Source of the DNA: Symbiodinium natans
Taxonomy: Eukaryota > Sar > Dinophyceae > Suessiales > Symbiodiniaceae
Assembly: GCA_905221605.1 (NCBI GenBank)
Contig: CAJNDS010001335.1
Location: forward strand, 376,001 to 440,000
DNA: 64,000 nt
Direction of reading: 5' to 3'
The notes beneath the pieces were generated by a model, which was given only the letters and a program-made list of their open reading frames with translations, was not told the origin of the DNA and made no database searches. Positions 33,533 through 44,689 of the stretch are shown piece by piece. How positions within the stretch are numbered: the stretch's first letter is position 1; each line of letters begins with the position of its first letter. The translations under genes and the position numbers were made by a program.

Positions 33533-33680
33533 TGGAGGTTCATGGTACTTACTGACCAATTTATAACTGTACTTCAAACTGCATGTAATTACAACCATGT
33601 TAGGGCACTCGGCACTCAAAGGGCTTATAAGTGGGTTGTAAGTACAGCTATGATTGCTGAATAAGTACTAAGTAACCCTG
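33533..33680. mobile_element. MITE family B, right end lost
   Basis: CTTGGAGGTTCATGGTACTT at the left, internal TTATAAGTGGGTTGTAAGTA, and no intact right terminus. Confidence 0.75.
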
Positions 33681-33734
33681 AGCCCTAAACCCTAAACCCG
33701 AAACCCTAAACCCTAAAAGCTTCCAAAGCGTCAC

Positions 33735-33787
33735 TTGCAATCCGACTGTTCGTTTGGGTTTCGACCCGTTGCTGTGGTCAGATGCAC
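33735..33787 (-). CDS. DUF4116-like exon
   Basis: After CTGGGAG reads VHLTTATGRNPNEQSD. The W-E-V context upstream resembles the exon at 16440. Confidence 0.4.
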
Positions 33788-34103
33788 CTCCCAGTTCAAG
33801 GGTTTAGGGTTTAGGGTTTGGGGTGTTGTTTTGCTTGCCTTTCGGCGGGGAAGGGCCCCCTGTGAAATCAACTCTCAACACATTGCCACGCGAACCCTAA
33901 ACCCCAACACGTGACCGCCAAGCTACAAGCCCAAACTCCAAACCCTGACCCCAGCCTTACCCAAAACAGCACGCAAGCAAGGCTTAGGATTTAGGATTTA
34001 GGATTTAGGGTTTCGGGTTTAGGGTTTAGGGTTTAGGGTTTAGGGTTTAGGGTTTAGCAATCCCAAGCCCCACACCTCCAAACCCGGACCCAAAGACCCT
34101 TAC

Positions 34104-34168
34104 CTTCTGGGAGGAGAGCCTGGGCCTGCACCGTGGGGACAATGGCGGCAGCCGTAGCCGCAGCAGTC
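34104..34168 (-). CDS. Exon with strong splice signals
   Basis: Acceptor CCTGCAG and canonical donor GTAAGG bound TAAATAAAIVPTVQAQALLP (one of three open frames). Family unclear. Confidence 0.5.
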
Positions 34169-34278
34169 CTGCAGGTTTAGGGTTTAGGGTTTAGGGTTTA
34201 GGGTTTATAGGGTTTAGGGTTTAGGGTTTAGGGTTTAGGGTTTAGGGTTTAGGGTTTAGGGTTTAGGGCTTAGGGTTT

Positions 34279-34407
34279 GCTTGGAGGTTCATGGTATTTT
34301 TTAGCCAATTGTAGCTGTACTTATAACCCACTTGCAAGCCCCTTAAGTGCCCTGATATGCTGAAAAAACAGCCGTAATTGGTTAACAAGTACCATGAACC
34401 TCCAAGT
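34279..34407. mobile_element. MITE family B, intact
   Basis: About 129 bp near-palindrome from CTTGGAGGTTCATGG to CATGAACCTCCAAG. Confidence 0.88.
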
Positions 34408-34702
34408 AGGGTTTAGGATTTACGAACTGCCCCCTTTGAAGGGTTTGGGGGTTGAGAGGCTTAGGGGCATCGGTCGAGGGGTTGAAGGGTTTTAGGGGTA
34501 TAGGGGTTTGAGGGTTTCCGGGCTTGCGGGGTTGGAGGGGTTTGGGAGTGAAGGGCTCGGGGTTTAGGGTTTAGGGTTTAGGGTTTGGGGTTTAGGGTTT
34601 AGGGTTTAGGGTTTAGGGTTTAGGGTTTAGGGTTCGGGGTTTTCAGGCTAAAGTCGTTTGCAGATGATGCCTCAGTTTAGGTTTGAGGGTTTAGGGTTCA
34701 GG

Positions 34703-34826
34703 GTAAGCCCCCTCACGGTAGGCGTCCTGGTAAGTCTCTTGGGCGTTCGCAGCGCAGATGTGCATCAGCAGGACTCGAGAATGCAAACCTTCACCCACAC
34801 CTCATCCCCTGCAAAACATGAAGCCT
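34703..34826 (-). CDS. Exon-like; GDEVWVKV resembles an S1 RNA-binding start
   Basis: After TTTTGCAG the minus strand reads GDEVWVKVCILES then stop. In the next frame LLMHICAANAQETYQDAY is open. G-D-x-V-W-V-K is typical of S1 domains, but only this strand is seen. Confidence 0.35.
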
Positions 34827-35164
34827 GCACAAAGCTCGTGCCCCTGAGCCGCAAAAGCCCTCAAGCAACCTGAAAACATAAAAACCATAAAAACCCTAAG
34901 ACCCTAAACCCTGAACCCTAAACCCTAGAACCCTGAACCCTAAACACTGTGACCCTAAGCCCCTACACCCCCTCTGGGCCCTGCAGTAAACCATGAACTC
35001 ACTAGGGGTTTTACCACTTGGACCCTTTAGCTTGTGTTTCTGGGTTTTGGGGTCCCCTTTAAGGATCCTAAGGGAATAATTACAAGTAGGATAAGGGAAT
35101 ATAAGGGTCACGTTACAAGTAGGAGTATATCCAGGGGAACCTCTTAGGGGTACAACCTCGAGGG

Positions 35165-35250
35165 TACGATTCTCTGAATCCTTTCAAACTCAGCAAGTGC
35201 TGGCGGGCATCCCGCTGTTTCAGTGCCGAGGTCGTGAAGACACTCCTGCC
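35165..35250 (-). CDS. DUF4116-like fragment
   Basis: GRSVFTTSALKQRDARQHLL: G-R-x-x-F-x-x-S-x-L-x-x-R-D, second half-unit. Confidence 0.45.
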
Positions 35251-35342
35251 CGTAGCCGGGTCGACCTTGCTTCTTTGTGTCTTTCGGGTTGAGGGTTTAG
35301 GCCTGGGCCTAAAAGATGGGGCTGGCCAAGCTCATCAAAAAA

Positions 35343-35395
35343 CACATATCTATATCTATATATATATATATGTATATGTATATATATATGCATAT
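35343..35395. repeat. (TA)n microsatellite
   Basis: TATATA with TATG interruptions. Confidence 0.92.
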
Positions 35396-35774
35396 TTATT
35401 ACTGATTTATTGTTTATCAGTAGCAGAAGCCATGAAAAGCCCAAACCCTACCCTTAAACATCATTAAACAAACAGCATGAACCCTAAACCTCGAACATAA
35501 ACCCTATAGACCCTAAACCCGAATCCCTCAAAGCCTAGACGAAAGCCCCTGAAGATCGATGGCTTTATAAGGATTAAATACGGATTAGGGGGGGTTGGGG
35601 GGGGGGGGCACGAATCATTAACGAAAATATTTCAAATCAACCCCTGAAATCCAAACTCTTAACACCCTAAATCCAAACTCTCAAAGCTCAACCGAAAACC
35701 TAAGCCTTAAACACCCCAATAAACATCATAAATCTAAACTCTCAACCCTAAACCCAAAATCTAAACCCCCCAAA

Positions 35775-35852
35775 TCCCAACTACCCTAAAACCATGTGAG
35801 TAGGGTATATACGCCTACTTTTTTCCAGAGTAGTTGGGGGGTGTAGGAAAAC
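35775..35852. mobile_element. MITE family F
   Basis: AACTACCCTAAAACCATG to AGAGTAGTTGGGGGGTG. Confidence 0.6.
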
Positions 35853-36007
35853 CCTAAGCCCGAAAATCTAGACCCTAAACCCTAAACCCTAAACCCTAAA
35901 CCCCCAAATCCCAACTTGCAGACCTTTGCTGGGTCCTCCGGCGTATCGCCGTCGACCCTGTTGTGTGGCGACTCGGTGGAGCCAAACCTGCTACACCCTT
36001 CAACAGG

Positions 36008-36392
36008 TTTAGGGTTTAGGGTTTAGGGTTTAGGGTTTAGGGTTTAGGGTTTAGGGTTTAGGGTTTAGGGTTTAGGGTTTAGGGTTTAGGGCTTAATGTT
36101 TAGGGTTTCGGGGTTTAGGGCTTAGGGTTTCGGGGTTTCAGGGGTTTAGGGTTTTGGGGTTGAGGGCTTCCCTAAACCTGCAAAATCCGAAACCCTATAT
36201 ACCCAAAATACTAAACCTGAAGCCCGAGCTCACCAAAAAACCTTGAACCCGAAACCCTAAACCCCAAGCCCTAAGCCCCAAGCCTTACACCCTAAGCCTT
36301 TGAGTCCTAAACCCTAAACCCTAAACCCTAAACCCTAAACCCTAAACCCTAAACCCTAAACCCTAAACCCTAAACCCTAAACCCTGAACCCT
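36008..36392. repeat. Opposed TTTAGGG and CCCTAAA arrays
   Basis: TTTAGGG (36008-36095) faces CCCTAAA (36307-36392), giving a long imperfect inverted repeat. Confidence 0.9.
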
Positions 36393-36689
36393 AACATCGC
36401 AACAAGTGCCCCCACTAAACCGCGAGCCCTAGCATCCCAAGCCACTCCAGGGCTTCTTGAACCCCATTCTTTACTGGGTTTAGGGTTTAGGGTTTAGGGT
36501 TTGGGGTTTAGGGTTTGGGGTTTGGGGTTTGGGGTTTAGGGTTTAGGGTTTGGGGTTTGGGGTTTGGGGTTTGGGGCGTAGGGTCTGCGGGTTTGGGTTT
36601 ATAGGGCTTGCAGGGTTTGCAGGGTTTAGGGTGTAGGGTTGCAGTGTTTATAGGGTGCGTAGGGTTTAGGGCTTAAGAGCTCAGAGGGT

Positions 36690-36765
36690 GTCATTTTGGG
36701 GGTTCTGAAGTGGAAGAAGGGAGGCCGAGCAGCGCTTCTCTTCTCAACATCCCGCAAGCAGGGCT
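36690..36765 (-). CDS. DUF4116-like fragment
   Basis: PCLRDVEKRSAARPPFFHF, an LRD-to-A-A segment. Confidence 0.35.
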
Positions 36766-36798
36766 TAGGGTGTAGGGTTTAGGGGTGGAAGAGTAGCT

Positions 36799-36927
36799 AC
36801 TTGGAGGTTCATGCTACTTATTAACCAATTATAACTGTACTTATAAACCACTCATAAGCCCCTTAAGTGCCCTAATATGGTTATAAGTACACTTATATTT
36901 GGCTAGCAAGTACCATGAACCTCCATG
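36799..36927. mobile_element. MITE family B, intact
   Basis: CTTGGAGGTTCATGCTACTT to GTACCATGAACCTCCA, same internal sequence as at 34279. Confidence 0.88.
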
Positions 36928-36974
36928 TACATGTTGCAAACCCGACGGCAAGTCTGATAAAGACAGGATACCCA

Positions 36975-37045
36975 CGTAGTCCGCTGTAGTTTCCTTGGGA
37001 TCGCGACTCAGGGCCAAAGATTCGGAGGTTGAACAAGAAACGACC
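36975..37045 (-). CDS. DUF4116-like fragment
   Basis: TSESLALSRDPKETTADYVG; the S-E-x-L-x-x-R-D-x-K pattern is kept. A family B MITE sits just 3'. Confidence 0.5.
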
Positions 37046-37288
37046 TTTGCTGAATAACAACCACTGAAACAACCCTAAACCCTAAACCCTAAACCCTAAA
37101 CCCTAAACCCTAAACCCTAAACCCGAAACCTGCTGCGGTTCAGGGCTTGAGGTTGGGGGCCTCGGCTCCCGGATTGCTGTTTCAGCTATAGAGCCTTGTT
37201 CAACCCCAAAACCCTCAATCCCTACACCCGAAAGCCCAAGCGCTGAACTCTAAACCCCAAAACCCTGGCCCAGGATTAGCTTAGAGAC

Positions 37289-37335
37289 CTGCCAGCAAAA
37301 GCCACCAAGAAAGGCTGCTGCAACGACAATGGCTT
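37289..37335 (-). CDS. DUF4116-like exon
   Basis: AIVVAAAFLGGFCWQ to a GT donor (GTCTCT). Confidence 0.5.
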
Positions 37336-38115
37336 AGGGCTGATAGGGTTCAGGGACTTTGACTTCGCTTTCGGGCTTTCTTAAGCCCAACGCTGCGGAC
37401 AAACCCTGGACACCCACAGCTTGGGAACCACATGAGCCCTCAAAAAGAAGGGTTCATATACCCCGAAAGGAATCATAGTAGTAAAAAGTTTAGGCTTCTT
37501 CTTCCTCAATAGGAGGTATAGTAGTGGTACCTGCCCCCAAGTATAGGGTTCATCCGGTCAACAAGGCAGAGACCCCAATAGCCCCCAAAACAAAACGCGC
37601 CAAACTCAAGAAACAGACAGCACTCCGGGGGGGGGGGGGGGACGTATGTACAACTGTAAGCCCTTTAGACCCTAAACCCCAAACCCTAAACCCTAAATCT
37701 AAACCCTTAAGCCTAAACCCTAAACCCTATAAAGCCTAAACCCACCTACACCCTTTGGGGAATGGCCACGATGTTACGCGGGGAGCATAAGGGATGACAG
37801 TTAGAATAACAGGGTTTCGGGTTTAGGGTTTAGGTTTTAGGGTGCAATTGGGTAGTTTTAAAAAAATTGGGGGGGGGGGGGGTCCTATAGTCCTATGTGT
37901 AAAGTAGCACGGCACCAGTATAATCCGGACCCCAAAAAGGGACCTGAACAGAGAGATCTACCCGTTTAGAGATCAACATCAGGCGCTAAACCCTAAACCC
38001 TAAACTCCAAACCAAAAAAAACCAAACCCCAAACCCCAAACCCTAAACCCCAAACCCTAAACCAGGATCTTCGGCAGTCGGTAGTTCTTCCCAGCGTCTC
38101 AGCGTTGTCGCCTGC

Positions 38116-38148
38116 CAGCCTCTGCAGCCGGCTGAGCTGTGCCAGGGC
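38116..38148 (-). CDS. DUF4116-like exon next to a telomere-array insertion
   Basis: ALAQLSRLQRL, 11 codons, acceptor TCTGCCAG, GC donor (GCAGGC). The acceptor and first five exon bases are part of the 14 bp duplication that brackets the array at 38158-38248. Confidence 0.6.
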
Positions 38149-38262
38149 CTGGCAGACTAGGGTTTAGGGTTTAGGGTTTAGGGTTTAGGGTTTAGGGTTT
38201 AGGGTTTAGGGTTTAGGGTTTAGGGTTTAGGGTTTAGGGTTTAGGGTTAGGGCCTGGCAGAC
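38144..38262. repeat. TTTAGGG array bracketed by a 14 bp direct repeat
   Basis: AGGGCCTGGCAGAC occurs at 38144-38157 and 38249-38262. Between them is a 91 bp array, exactly 13 heptamers. This has the structure of an insertion with target duplication. Confidence 0.93.
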
Positions 38263-38589
38263 AGGAAAACCCTCAAAGCCCTCAAATAAAACCCTAAGAA
38301 GCCCAAGGAGACCCGAAGAAACCCTAAGATACCCTAAGAAACCCTAGATAGCTTAAGCTACAAAAACCCAACCAAAAACACAAAAAGCACCAGGAAAACA
38401 TGAAAGATATTTAAAGACCCTAAATAAAAACGCGAGGGGCTGGGTCCTTGGAGCTTCGCTGTTTAGGGTTTGAGCTGCCGAGGGTCCTTGGGTCTGAGAT
38501 AGACTGAATCCTCAAGGGTTCGGCCTCGTATAAACCCTAAACCCTAAACCCTAAACCCTAAACCCTAAACCCTAAACCCTAAACCTAGG

Positions 38590-38945
38590 AGCTCTAGACC
38601 TTTCCGGACAGCTCGTAGGTGGCTTCGTCTGGCAGCTGCTTTGCCAGTATTCTGCCTTTGGCTGCTGCCTCTGAAGGATGGGGTTGGCAGCACCTCCTGC
38701 TCCAGCCGGGTCGCTGTCCGGGCTTCCTCTGCAGGGGGTTCCCTTTCCCACTGGAGGACCAACCTCCTGTCCATTAGTGGCCCTGCCACTCTTGCCAGGA
38801 TTCACGTTCCCAACTGCCTTCTTGTCTCCTGCAGGTCGGCGGCTGCGGCAGCCTACTGCTGCAGTGACTTCAGCTTTGTGCTGCGCGCGCCTTTTGCCAG
38901 AGCGGGCCCGTTGTCGGCGTCTGGGGGGTGGGGTTTGAGGGCCCC
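38590..38945. other. GC-rich repeat-free block, coding status unclear
   Basis: Open on both strands (plus 102 codons, minus 77). Minus reading includes EEARTATRLEQEVLPTPSFR. It differs from surrounding DNA in lacking telomere units. No domain recognised. Confidence 0.35.
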
Positions 38946-40085
38946 ATGATTAGTGAGGATTTCGCGTTTAGGATTCAAGGATAAGGGTTTAGGGTTTATA
39001 GGGTTTAGGGTTTAGGGTTCAGGGTTTAGGGTTGAGGGTTTAAACCCTAACCCTTAGCTTGGGTTGCTTGGGTTCGGTCTTAAGGTTTCTTTAGGGCCAA
39101 GGGGTATAGATGTTGGGGGACGCATGGCCTAGGGAGTGATTTTCGAGTGTTTGATACTAGGGCTTAGGGTTTCGGGTTTAGGGGTTGAGGGGTTTTGGGT
39201 TTAGGGTTTGGGGTTTGGGGGTTTAGGGTTTAGGGTTTAGTGTTTAGGGTTTTGGGTTTAGGGTTTAGGGGGGGTATTAGAGGCAGGGTTTTCTGTGTTC
39301 GGGTCTAAGCTTGGAGACCCATGCGGACAAGCAAAACCCACAAAGGGCCCTACTTCAGAATCGGCCCCGTACCGCATAATACCCTGAACGCTGCAGTCTA
39401 AAACATAAACTCAAAGAACTAATTCCTCCCCCCTCACCCCCCCGCCTCCCCTACCCTAAACCCCAAACCTCAGACCCCAAACCCTAAACCCTCAACCCCA
39501 TACCCCAACTCCCCCCCCCCTCCCCCCAAAGAAGGGCCCCTCAAAAGCCTAAACTGAACTCTGAACTTAGCGGCTCGTTTGGTAAGTAGTAGGGAATTGT
39601 GGCAGAAGGTCTGCTCAGGAGGATTCCCTCAGTTCCCATTACGTGAAAGCCGCTCCCCCGCAAAAACAAGAAACAAAAACACAGAAACAAAATACGCCTA
39701 CGACCCCAAAACAGCTGAGCCCCTGAACCCGAAACCCCTAAAACGCCTCACAACACGCCCGGCCCCCCGAGAAAACCCTAAACCCTCCATTCTGCTGCTT
39801 CGCTTCAGGTTCCCTCATTTCGGCTATTAGGCTGTGGGATTCGTGGGACCCTTCAGGAGATAGACCCTCAAGGTCCCTCCTTATACTGGCAGGGTTGAGA
39901 AGGGATCCCCTTTGATGTAGGGTTTAGGGTTTAGGGTTTAGGGTTTAGGGTTTAGGGTTTAGGGTTTAGGGTTTAGGGTTTAGGGTTTAGGAGCTATCGG
40001 GTCTCGTCAATGCCTTCATGGGGTCTCTCTCTTTTGTTTGTTGTTCACAGGAGGGCGCTCCGCGACGGGTTTATCAATCCCAAGG

Positions 40086-40203
40086 CCCTAAACCCCTAAA
40101 CCCCTAAACCCCTAAACCCCTCAACCCCTATAAACCCCTAAACCCCTAAACCCCTAAACCCCTAAACCCCTAAACCCCTAAACCCCTAAACCCCTAAACC
40201 CCC
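40086..40203 (-). repeat. CCCCTAAA eight-base variant array
   Basis: About 14 octamers, distinct from the usual heptamer. Confidence 0.93.
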
Positions 40204-40267
40204 AAAACCCCGAAACCCTAACGCCCACGCCCCAAATCCCGACTCCCGCGCGCTCAGGCGCTGCCGC

Positions 40268-40303
40268 CTGCGTCGCCCATTCGGAGCCCAGGGCAGCCAG
40301 GGC
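40268..40303 (-). CDS. DUF4116-like exon
   Basis: ALAALGSEWATQ, 12 codons; acceptor TTTTTCAG, GC donor (GCGGCA). Good splice context. Confidence 0.58.
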
Positions 40304-40317
40304 CTGAAAAATATCAG

Positions 40318-40585
40318 GGTTTAGGGTTTACAGGGTTTATAGGGTTTATAGGGTTTATAGGGTTATAGGGTTATAGGGTTATAGGGCTATAGGGTTATAG
40401 GGTTTATAGGGTTTATAGGGTTATAGGGTTTATAGGGTTTATAGGGTTTATAGGGTTATAGGGTTATAGGGTTATAGGGTTATAGGGTTGTAGGGTTATA
40501 GGGTTATAGGGTTTATAGGGTTATAGGGTTATAGGGTTTACAGGGTTATAGGGTTATAGGGTTTAGGGTTTAGGGTTTAGGGTTC
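40318..40585 (+). repeat. GGGTTATA / GGGTTTATA variant array
   Basis: About 30 units of eight or nine bases, grading into TTTAGGG at the right end. Confidence 0.93.
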
Positions 40586-40844
40586 AGGGGGATTCAGGGT
40601 TTAGGGGTTGCCCTAAACCCTAAACCCTGAACCCTAATGAAGTACCATGAACGTCAGAGTAGAGACGCACGAGCTGCAGCCACTGTGTGGGCTTCAGAGA
40701 TATCAGGGTTTGGGGATTTTGGGGGTTTCTGGGTTTGGGGATTTCAGGGTTTTGGCGTTTTCAACCTTTAGGGTTTTGGGGGGTGCCTACTCCACAGTCC
40801 CCCTTACACTTACACTGACATAGTTGCACCAACATATGCCTTTT

Positions 40845-40940
40845 GCATATATGTATGTATATATATATATACACATACATACATACATACATACATACAT
40901 ACATACATACATACATACATACATACATACATACATACGT
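40845..40940. repeat. (TA)n and (CATA)n microsatellite
   Basis: About 16 CATA units after a TA run. Confidence 0.95.
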
Positions 40941-41265
40941 ATATACATGCACACTCCGCGGCTCCAGCGCCAACACAACCTCCCGTATAACCTACCACAA
41001 TTAACCGGGCTAACCGAAAACGGCCTAGTACACACTGAGTCTTTAACCACAAGACTTCAACCCAAGATTCGTTAACCGCTCAAATCCCTAAAAACCCTAG
41101 TGCCTGAAGTTTCAAGTGAGTGCAGCCCCCAAAAACCCTAAACCCTAAACCCTAAACCCTAAACCCGGGTTTAGCTCCAGTTTTCAACTTGGGCACCCTG
41201 CAAGGTGAGAAATTGGAGCCGTGACGTTTTACCACTGAACCCTCCAGCCCCAAACTACTCTTTGC

Positions 41266-41359
41266 TTTAGAACCCCCGAAGAAAAACACATTCTTCCCTG
41301 TAAGGGGAATATGGGGATTCTTTTGTGTTTTTGGGGGGTTCTTAAGCAAATAGTAGTGA
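41266..41359. mobile_element. MITE family E
   Basis: AGAACCCCCGAAGAAAAACA to GGTTCTTAAGCAAATAGTAG. Confidence 0.8.
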
Positions 41360-41503
41360 CGCCCTAAACCCTAAACCCTAAACCCTAAACCCTGAAACCC
41401 GAAACCCTAAACCCTCAACTCTGAACCCTAAACCCTAAACCCTATACCCTAAACCCTATACCCTAAACCCTAAATCCTAGGGTTCTCAAGCTGCGATGCG
41501 AGC

Positions 41504-41535
41504 CTGGACGTCCTCCAGGCTCAGCGGCCTGTCGC
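41504..41535 (-). CDS. Exon, family unknown
   Basis: Acceptor ATGGCCAG, reads DRPLSLEDVQ, GC donor (GCTCGC). Confidence 0.45.
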
Positions 41536-41699
41536 CTGGCCATGGGATGCTACGCTTCAAGGCTTGGTTGGGGTTTAGGGTTTAGGGTTTAGGGTTTAGG
41601 GTTTAGGGTTTAGGGTTTAGGGTTTAGGGCTTAGGGTTTAGGGTTTAGGGTTTAGGGTCAGGGTTTAGGGTTTTTGGGTTTAGGGTTTACTGGGCTGTT

Positions 41700-41815
41700 T
41701 TGGGGCTTGTAGGATATTCAGCGCTTCAATGTCCTCGGGGTGTAGATTGTCGAAGGTTAATGGCGATGTAGGGTTCGGTGCCAGACAAAGGATCGAGCGA
41801 TCCCGACCTCCCCAG
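41700..41815 (-). CDS. Exon-like, FDNLHPEDIEALNIL
   Basis: A protein-like open segment in one frame, and VGIARSFVWHRTLHRH in another from GGGGAG. No family assigned. Confidence 0.4.
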
Positions 41816-42459
41816 CAGTTCGGGGTCCAGGGTTCTTCAGGGGTTTAGGGTTTAGGGCTTAGGGCTTAGGGTTTAGGGTGTGGGGCTGGAGGGTTTATTT
41901 AGGGGTTGTTTGGCTTACTGTAGCTTAGGGTTTGTCAGCTATACCTGGGCACGGCTGCCTGTGATCCTTTAGATACCTCCTTTAAAGGGTTCTGATGTAT
42001 GGACCCATAACTAGTAGGGTATGCAAAGGGGTGTATAAGGGGTACCGAGCTAGGCGCCCATACTGAGGGACCATGCAACTACCCTTACAGTTTACGCCAA
42101 CACTAAAACCCTAAACCCTAGGCCCTTATCAGTTGCAGGATTTGGTGGGCAAGGTTGAAAGTTCAGGTCGGGGGCTGGGGGTCTAAGCTGTCAAGGGCTT
42201 ACTGAGGGTTTATGGCGGCTTTGAGGGGTTAGGGTTTCGCGCTTTTAGGGTTTTGGGGCTTAGGGCTTAGGGCTTAGCATTCAAGGTGAAGGAGCAAGGA
42301 AGGGTTAGGGCTTAGGGTTTAGGGTTACCCTAAACCCTTTGGGGTATGGGTTTAGGGCTTAAACCCTGAACCCTGAACCCTAAACCCAGAACCCTTTGGG
42401 CCTGGGAGGCCCCCCGCCCCCCCCCCCCCACCCGAGCCCTCAGCACCTGCCTTGGCACA

Positions 42460-42520
42460 TGGCCGGCAAGCTCTTGTGCCCCCGCTTGCGAGCCGAGAAA
42501 GACGGAATTGATGAGGCCTG
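42460..42520 (-). CDS. Exon-like open segment
   Basis: From GTTCAG reads ASSIPSFSARKRGHKSLPAM then CQ, ending near a GC donor (GCAGGT). Confidence 0.4.
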
Positions 42521-43012
42521 AACTCCCATTGAAGCCAAAGATCGGCTTTCATCCTTAGGGTTCAGGGTTTAGGGTTTAGGGTTATTTTGCGTTTAGGGTT
42601 TAGGGTTTAGGGTTTCGGGTTTAGGGTTCCCTCAACCCTCAACCCTAAACTGTAGGCCCTCAACCCTCAACCAACCCTTCACCCTTAACCCTACACCCCG
42701 AAAGTTGAGGCTTTCGTTTGCAAGTTGGTTTGCCTGGGACCCTAATTGCCTACCGTTTTCAGGGTTCTACCAACGAAATAGGGGGTACCTACTAAGGTGT
42801 AGGTAGGCTCACTGCGGGCGATAGGGCTCTTGGTTGTTTTGGGCTTTCGCGCGGAGCATCTGTTGCCCTAAAGCCTCACATCCCAAATTCCAAACCCTGA
42901 ACCACTCTGAAGCCCAGAGGGCCTAAACCCTAAAACCCTAAACCCTAAACCCTAAACCCTAAACCCTAAACCCTAAACCCTAAACCCTAAACCCTAAACC
43001 CTAAACCTTAGG

Positions 43013-43080
43013 TGCGCTCAGCCGTTTTGAGCTGTCCGCGGGCTGCTGGGCTCGAGGTATCACGAAGGGGACTTCCTGAG
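43013..43080 (-). CDS. DUF4116-like exon
   Basis: After CTCTCAG reads EVPFVIPRAQQPADSSKRLS, the EV-x-F-x-I start and S-x-x-L end of a unit. Confidence 0.5.
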
Positions 43081-43257
43081 AGCTGGGCCCCTCAAACCCT
43101 AAACCCTAAACCCTCAACCCTATGCCCTATACCCGATACCCTAAACCCTTAGGTTCAGGGTGGGGGCTTGCGAGTTATAGGGCTTGCAGGTACAGGGCTT
43201 TCAGGGCTTTCAGGGCTCAGGAGTGGGGCTGATAGAGCGTATAAGAGTTGTGGAGTT

Positions 43258-43312
43258 TACTAATAATCATAACAACAACAATAATAACAATAATAATAAT
43301 AGCAACAACAAT
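43258..43312. repeat. (AAT/AAC)n microsatellite
   Basis: AATAATAAC trinucleotide repeats. Confidence 0.9.
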
Positions 43313-43496
43313 CACACGGAAAAAAACACAAACGTAGAGATAGGCTTTGGGATGTAAGTCTCAGGGCTGATGAAGCGCCCGAAAGCAGTGTGGGTTTAGG
43401 GCTGCGCGCGCCTCTAAACAAACCCTGAACCTTCAGGGTTTAGGGTTTAGGGTTTAGTGCTTCCCTAAACCCTAAACCCTAAACCCTAGTTAGCCC

Positions 43497-43600
43497 ACCC
43501 AGCGTGGATGCCTTGCAAGGCCCCCGGGAGGAGTTCTCACCGGAAAGGAAGTCCCTGAAATCCAAACAGCCCGTTGTTGCAGATGTCGGTGCGCCATCCC
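43497..43600 (-). CDS. Exon-like with GTGAGA donor
   Basis: CNNGLFGFQGLPF precedes GTGAGA. Other frames are open too. Confidence 0.35.
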
Positions 43601-43914
43601 CCATGGTTTAGGGTTTTTTGGGGTTAGGGTTTAGGGTTTGGGGTTTAGGGTTTAGGGTTTAGGGTTTAGGGTGAGGTTCTCAAGATTTGGGTCAGGTTTT
43701 GGAGATTGGAAGTTGTATTAAGTTCCCACAGTTGGACTACAATGCTACATGAACTACCAGAAGAAGCAATTGAAGTTCCTGAATAAGTGCACGGGCTCCG
43801 ACTGTATGTGGAAGATTCTCTAAATCATAGGGTCCTGTATATGTGCTGCCCATGACGGCTTCGGGTTTAGGGTTTAAGGGCCTCCATTATTTGGGCACCC
43901 ATTTGGGACCAGCA

Positions 43915-43917
<3 letters not shown>

Positions 43918-43954
<37 letters not shown>
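43918..43954. repeat. (TC)n microsatellite
   Basis: About 17 TC units, followed by CA-rich and GAGA-rich DNA to 44120. Confidence 0.95.
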
Positions 43955-43957
<3 letters not shown>

Positions 43958-44539
43958 CTCTGCCACACACACATACACACATACACACGCACAGACAATT
44001 CAAATACTCAGCAAGACGGCCTAGACAGACAGCCAGCCAGCTCAGATGGAAGGAGAGATTGCAGAAACACAGCCACCGAGAGAGAGAACGACAGAGAGAG
44101 GCAGAGACAGAGAGAGGGAGCGAGACAGAACAAACCCTTTCTGCCTGAACCCTAGACAGATCGGAACCCATCTGAACTCTATCTAAACCTAAAAACCCTA
44201 TAAAAGCCCGAGACCCCAAACGCCCCCTGAGACAGTAAACCCTCAACCCCAAGCCCACAGCCCTGAAAATCATGAGTCCGTTTTAATAATGCTGTCTCGA
44301 TTGTTTAGGGCTTAGGGCTTAGGGTTTAGTGTTTAGGATCTGATTACAGGCAAAAAAACTGAAAGCCCCGAAAGCTCGGCCCTTGAGGATACATCGTAAA
44401 GCTTAAGTTCTGTTTAGCCAACAAATCCGAAACCCTAAGGCCTACAACGCAATCCAAGACACAAATCCCAAATCTTAAGCCCCAAAAACCCTAAAAAAGC
44501 CTAAAACACATAAACAAACCTAAAACCCAAAAGCCCGAA

Positions 44540-44635
44540 AAGTTTAAACGCCGACTCGACACTGGGCTGCTTGGCTACGACTAGGTGCGGCGCGGCGTTT
44601 GCGAGCGGACTTTCTCGGACTATGAGGGTCTTGGG
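44540..44635 (-). CDS. Exon-like open segment
   Basis: GC-rich, all minus frames open; one reads ESPLANAAPHLVVAKQPSVE, another is strongly basic (PRKSARKRRAAP). First such segment downstream of the AIDA stop. Confidence 0.3.
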
Positions 44636-44689
44636 GTTTTAGGGGCTTTAGGGGCTTGAGGGGCTTGAGGGGTTTAAGGTTTAGTTAGA

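Noticed and set aside
39990-40090. Plus-strand DUF4116 exon after TTGTTCACAG (RALRDGFINPKA)
   Set aside because: Good acceptor, but the match is one short motif and the minus strand is equally open; no other plus-strand unit supports it.
40761-41075. ORFs of repeating Met-Tyr-Val-Cys or Thr-Tyr-Ile-His
   Set aside because: Translation of the CATA microsatellite.
43843-44273. ORFs around 44 kb on both strands
   Set aside because: Derived from (TC)n, (CA)n and GAGA repeats.
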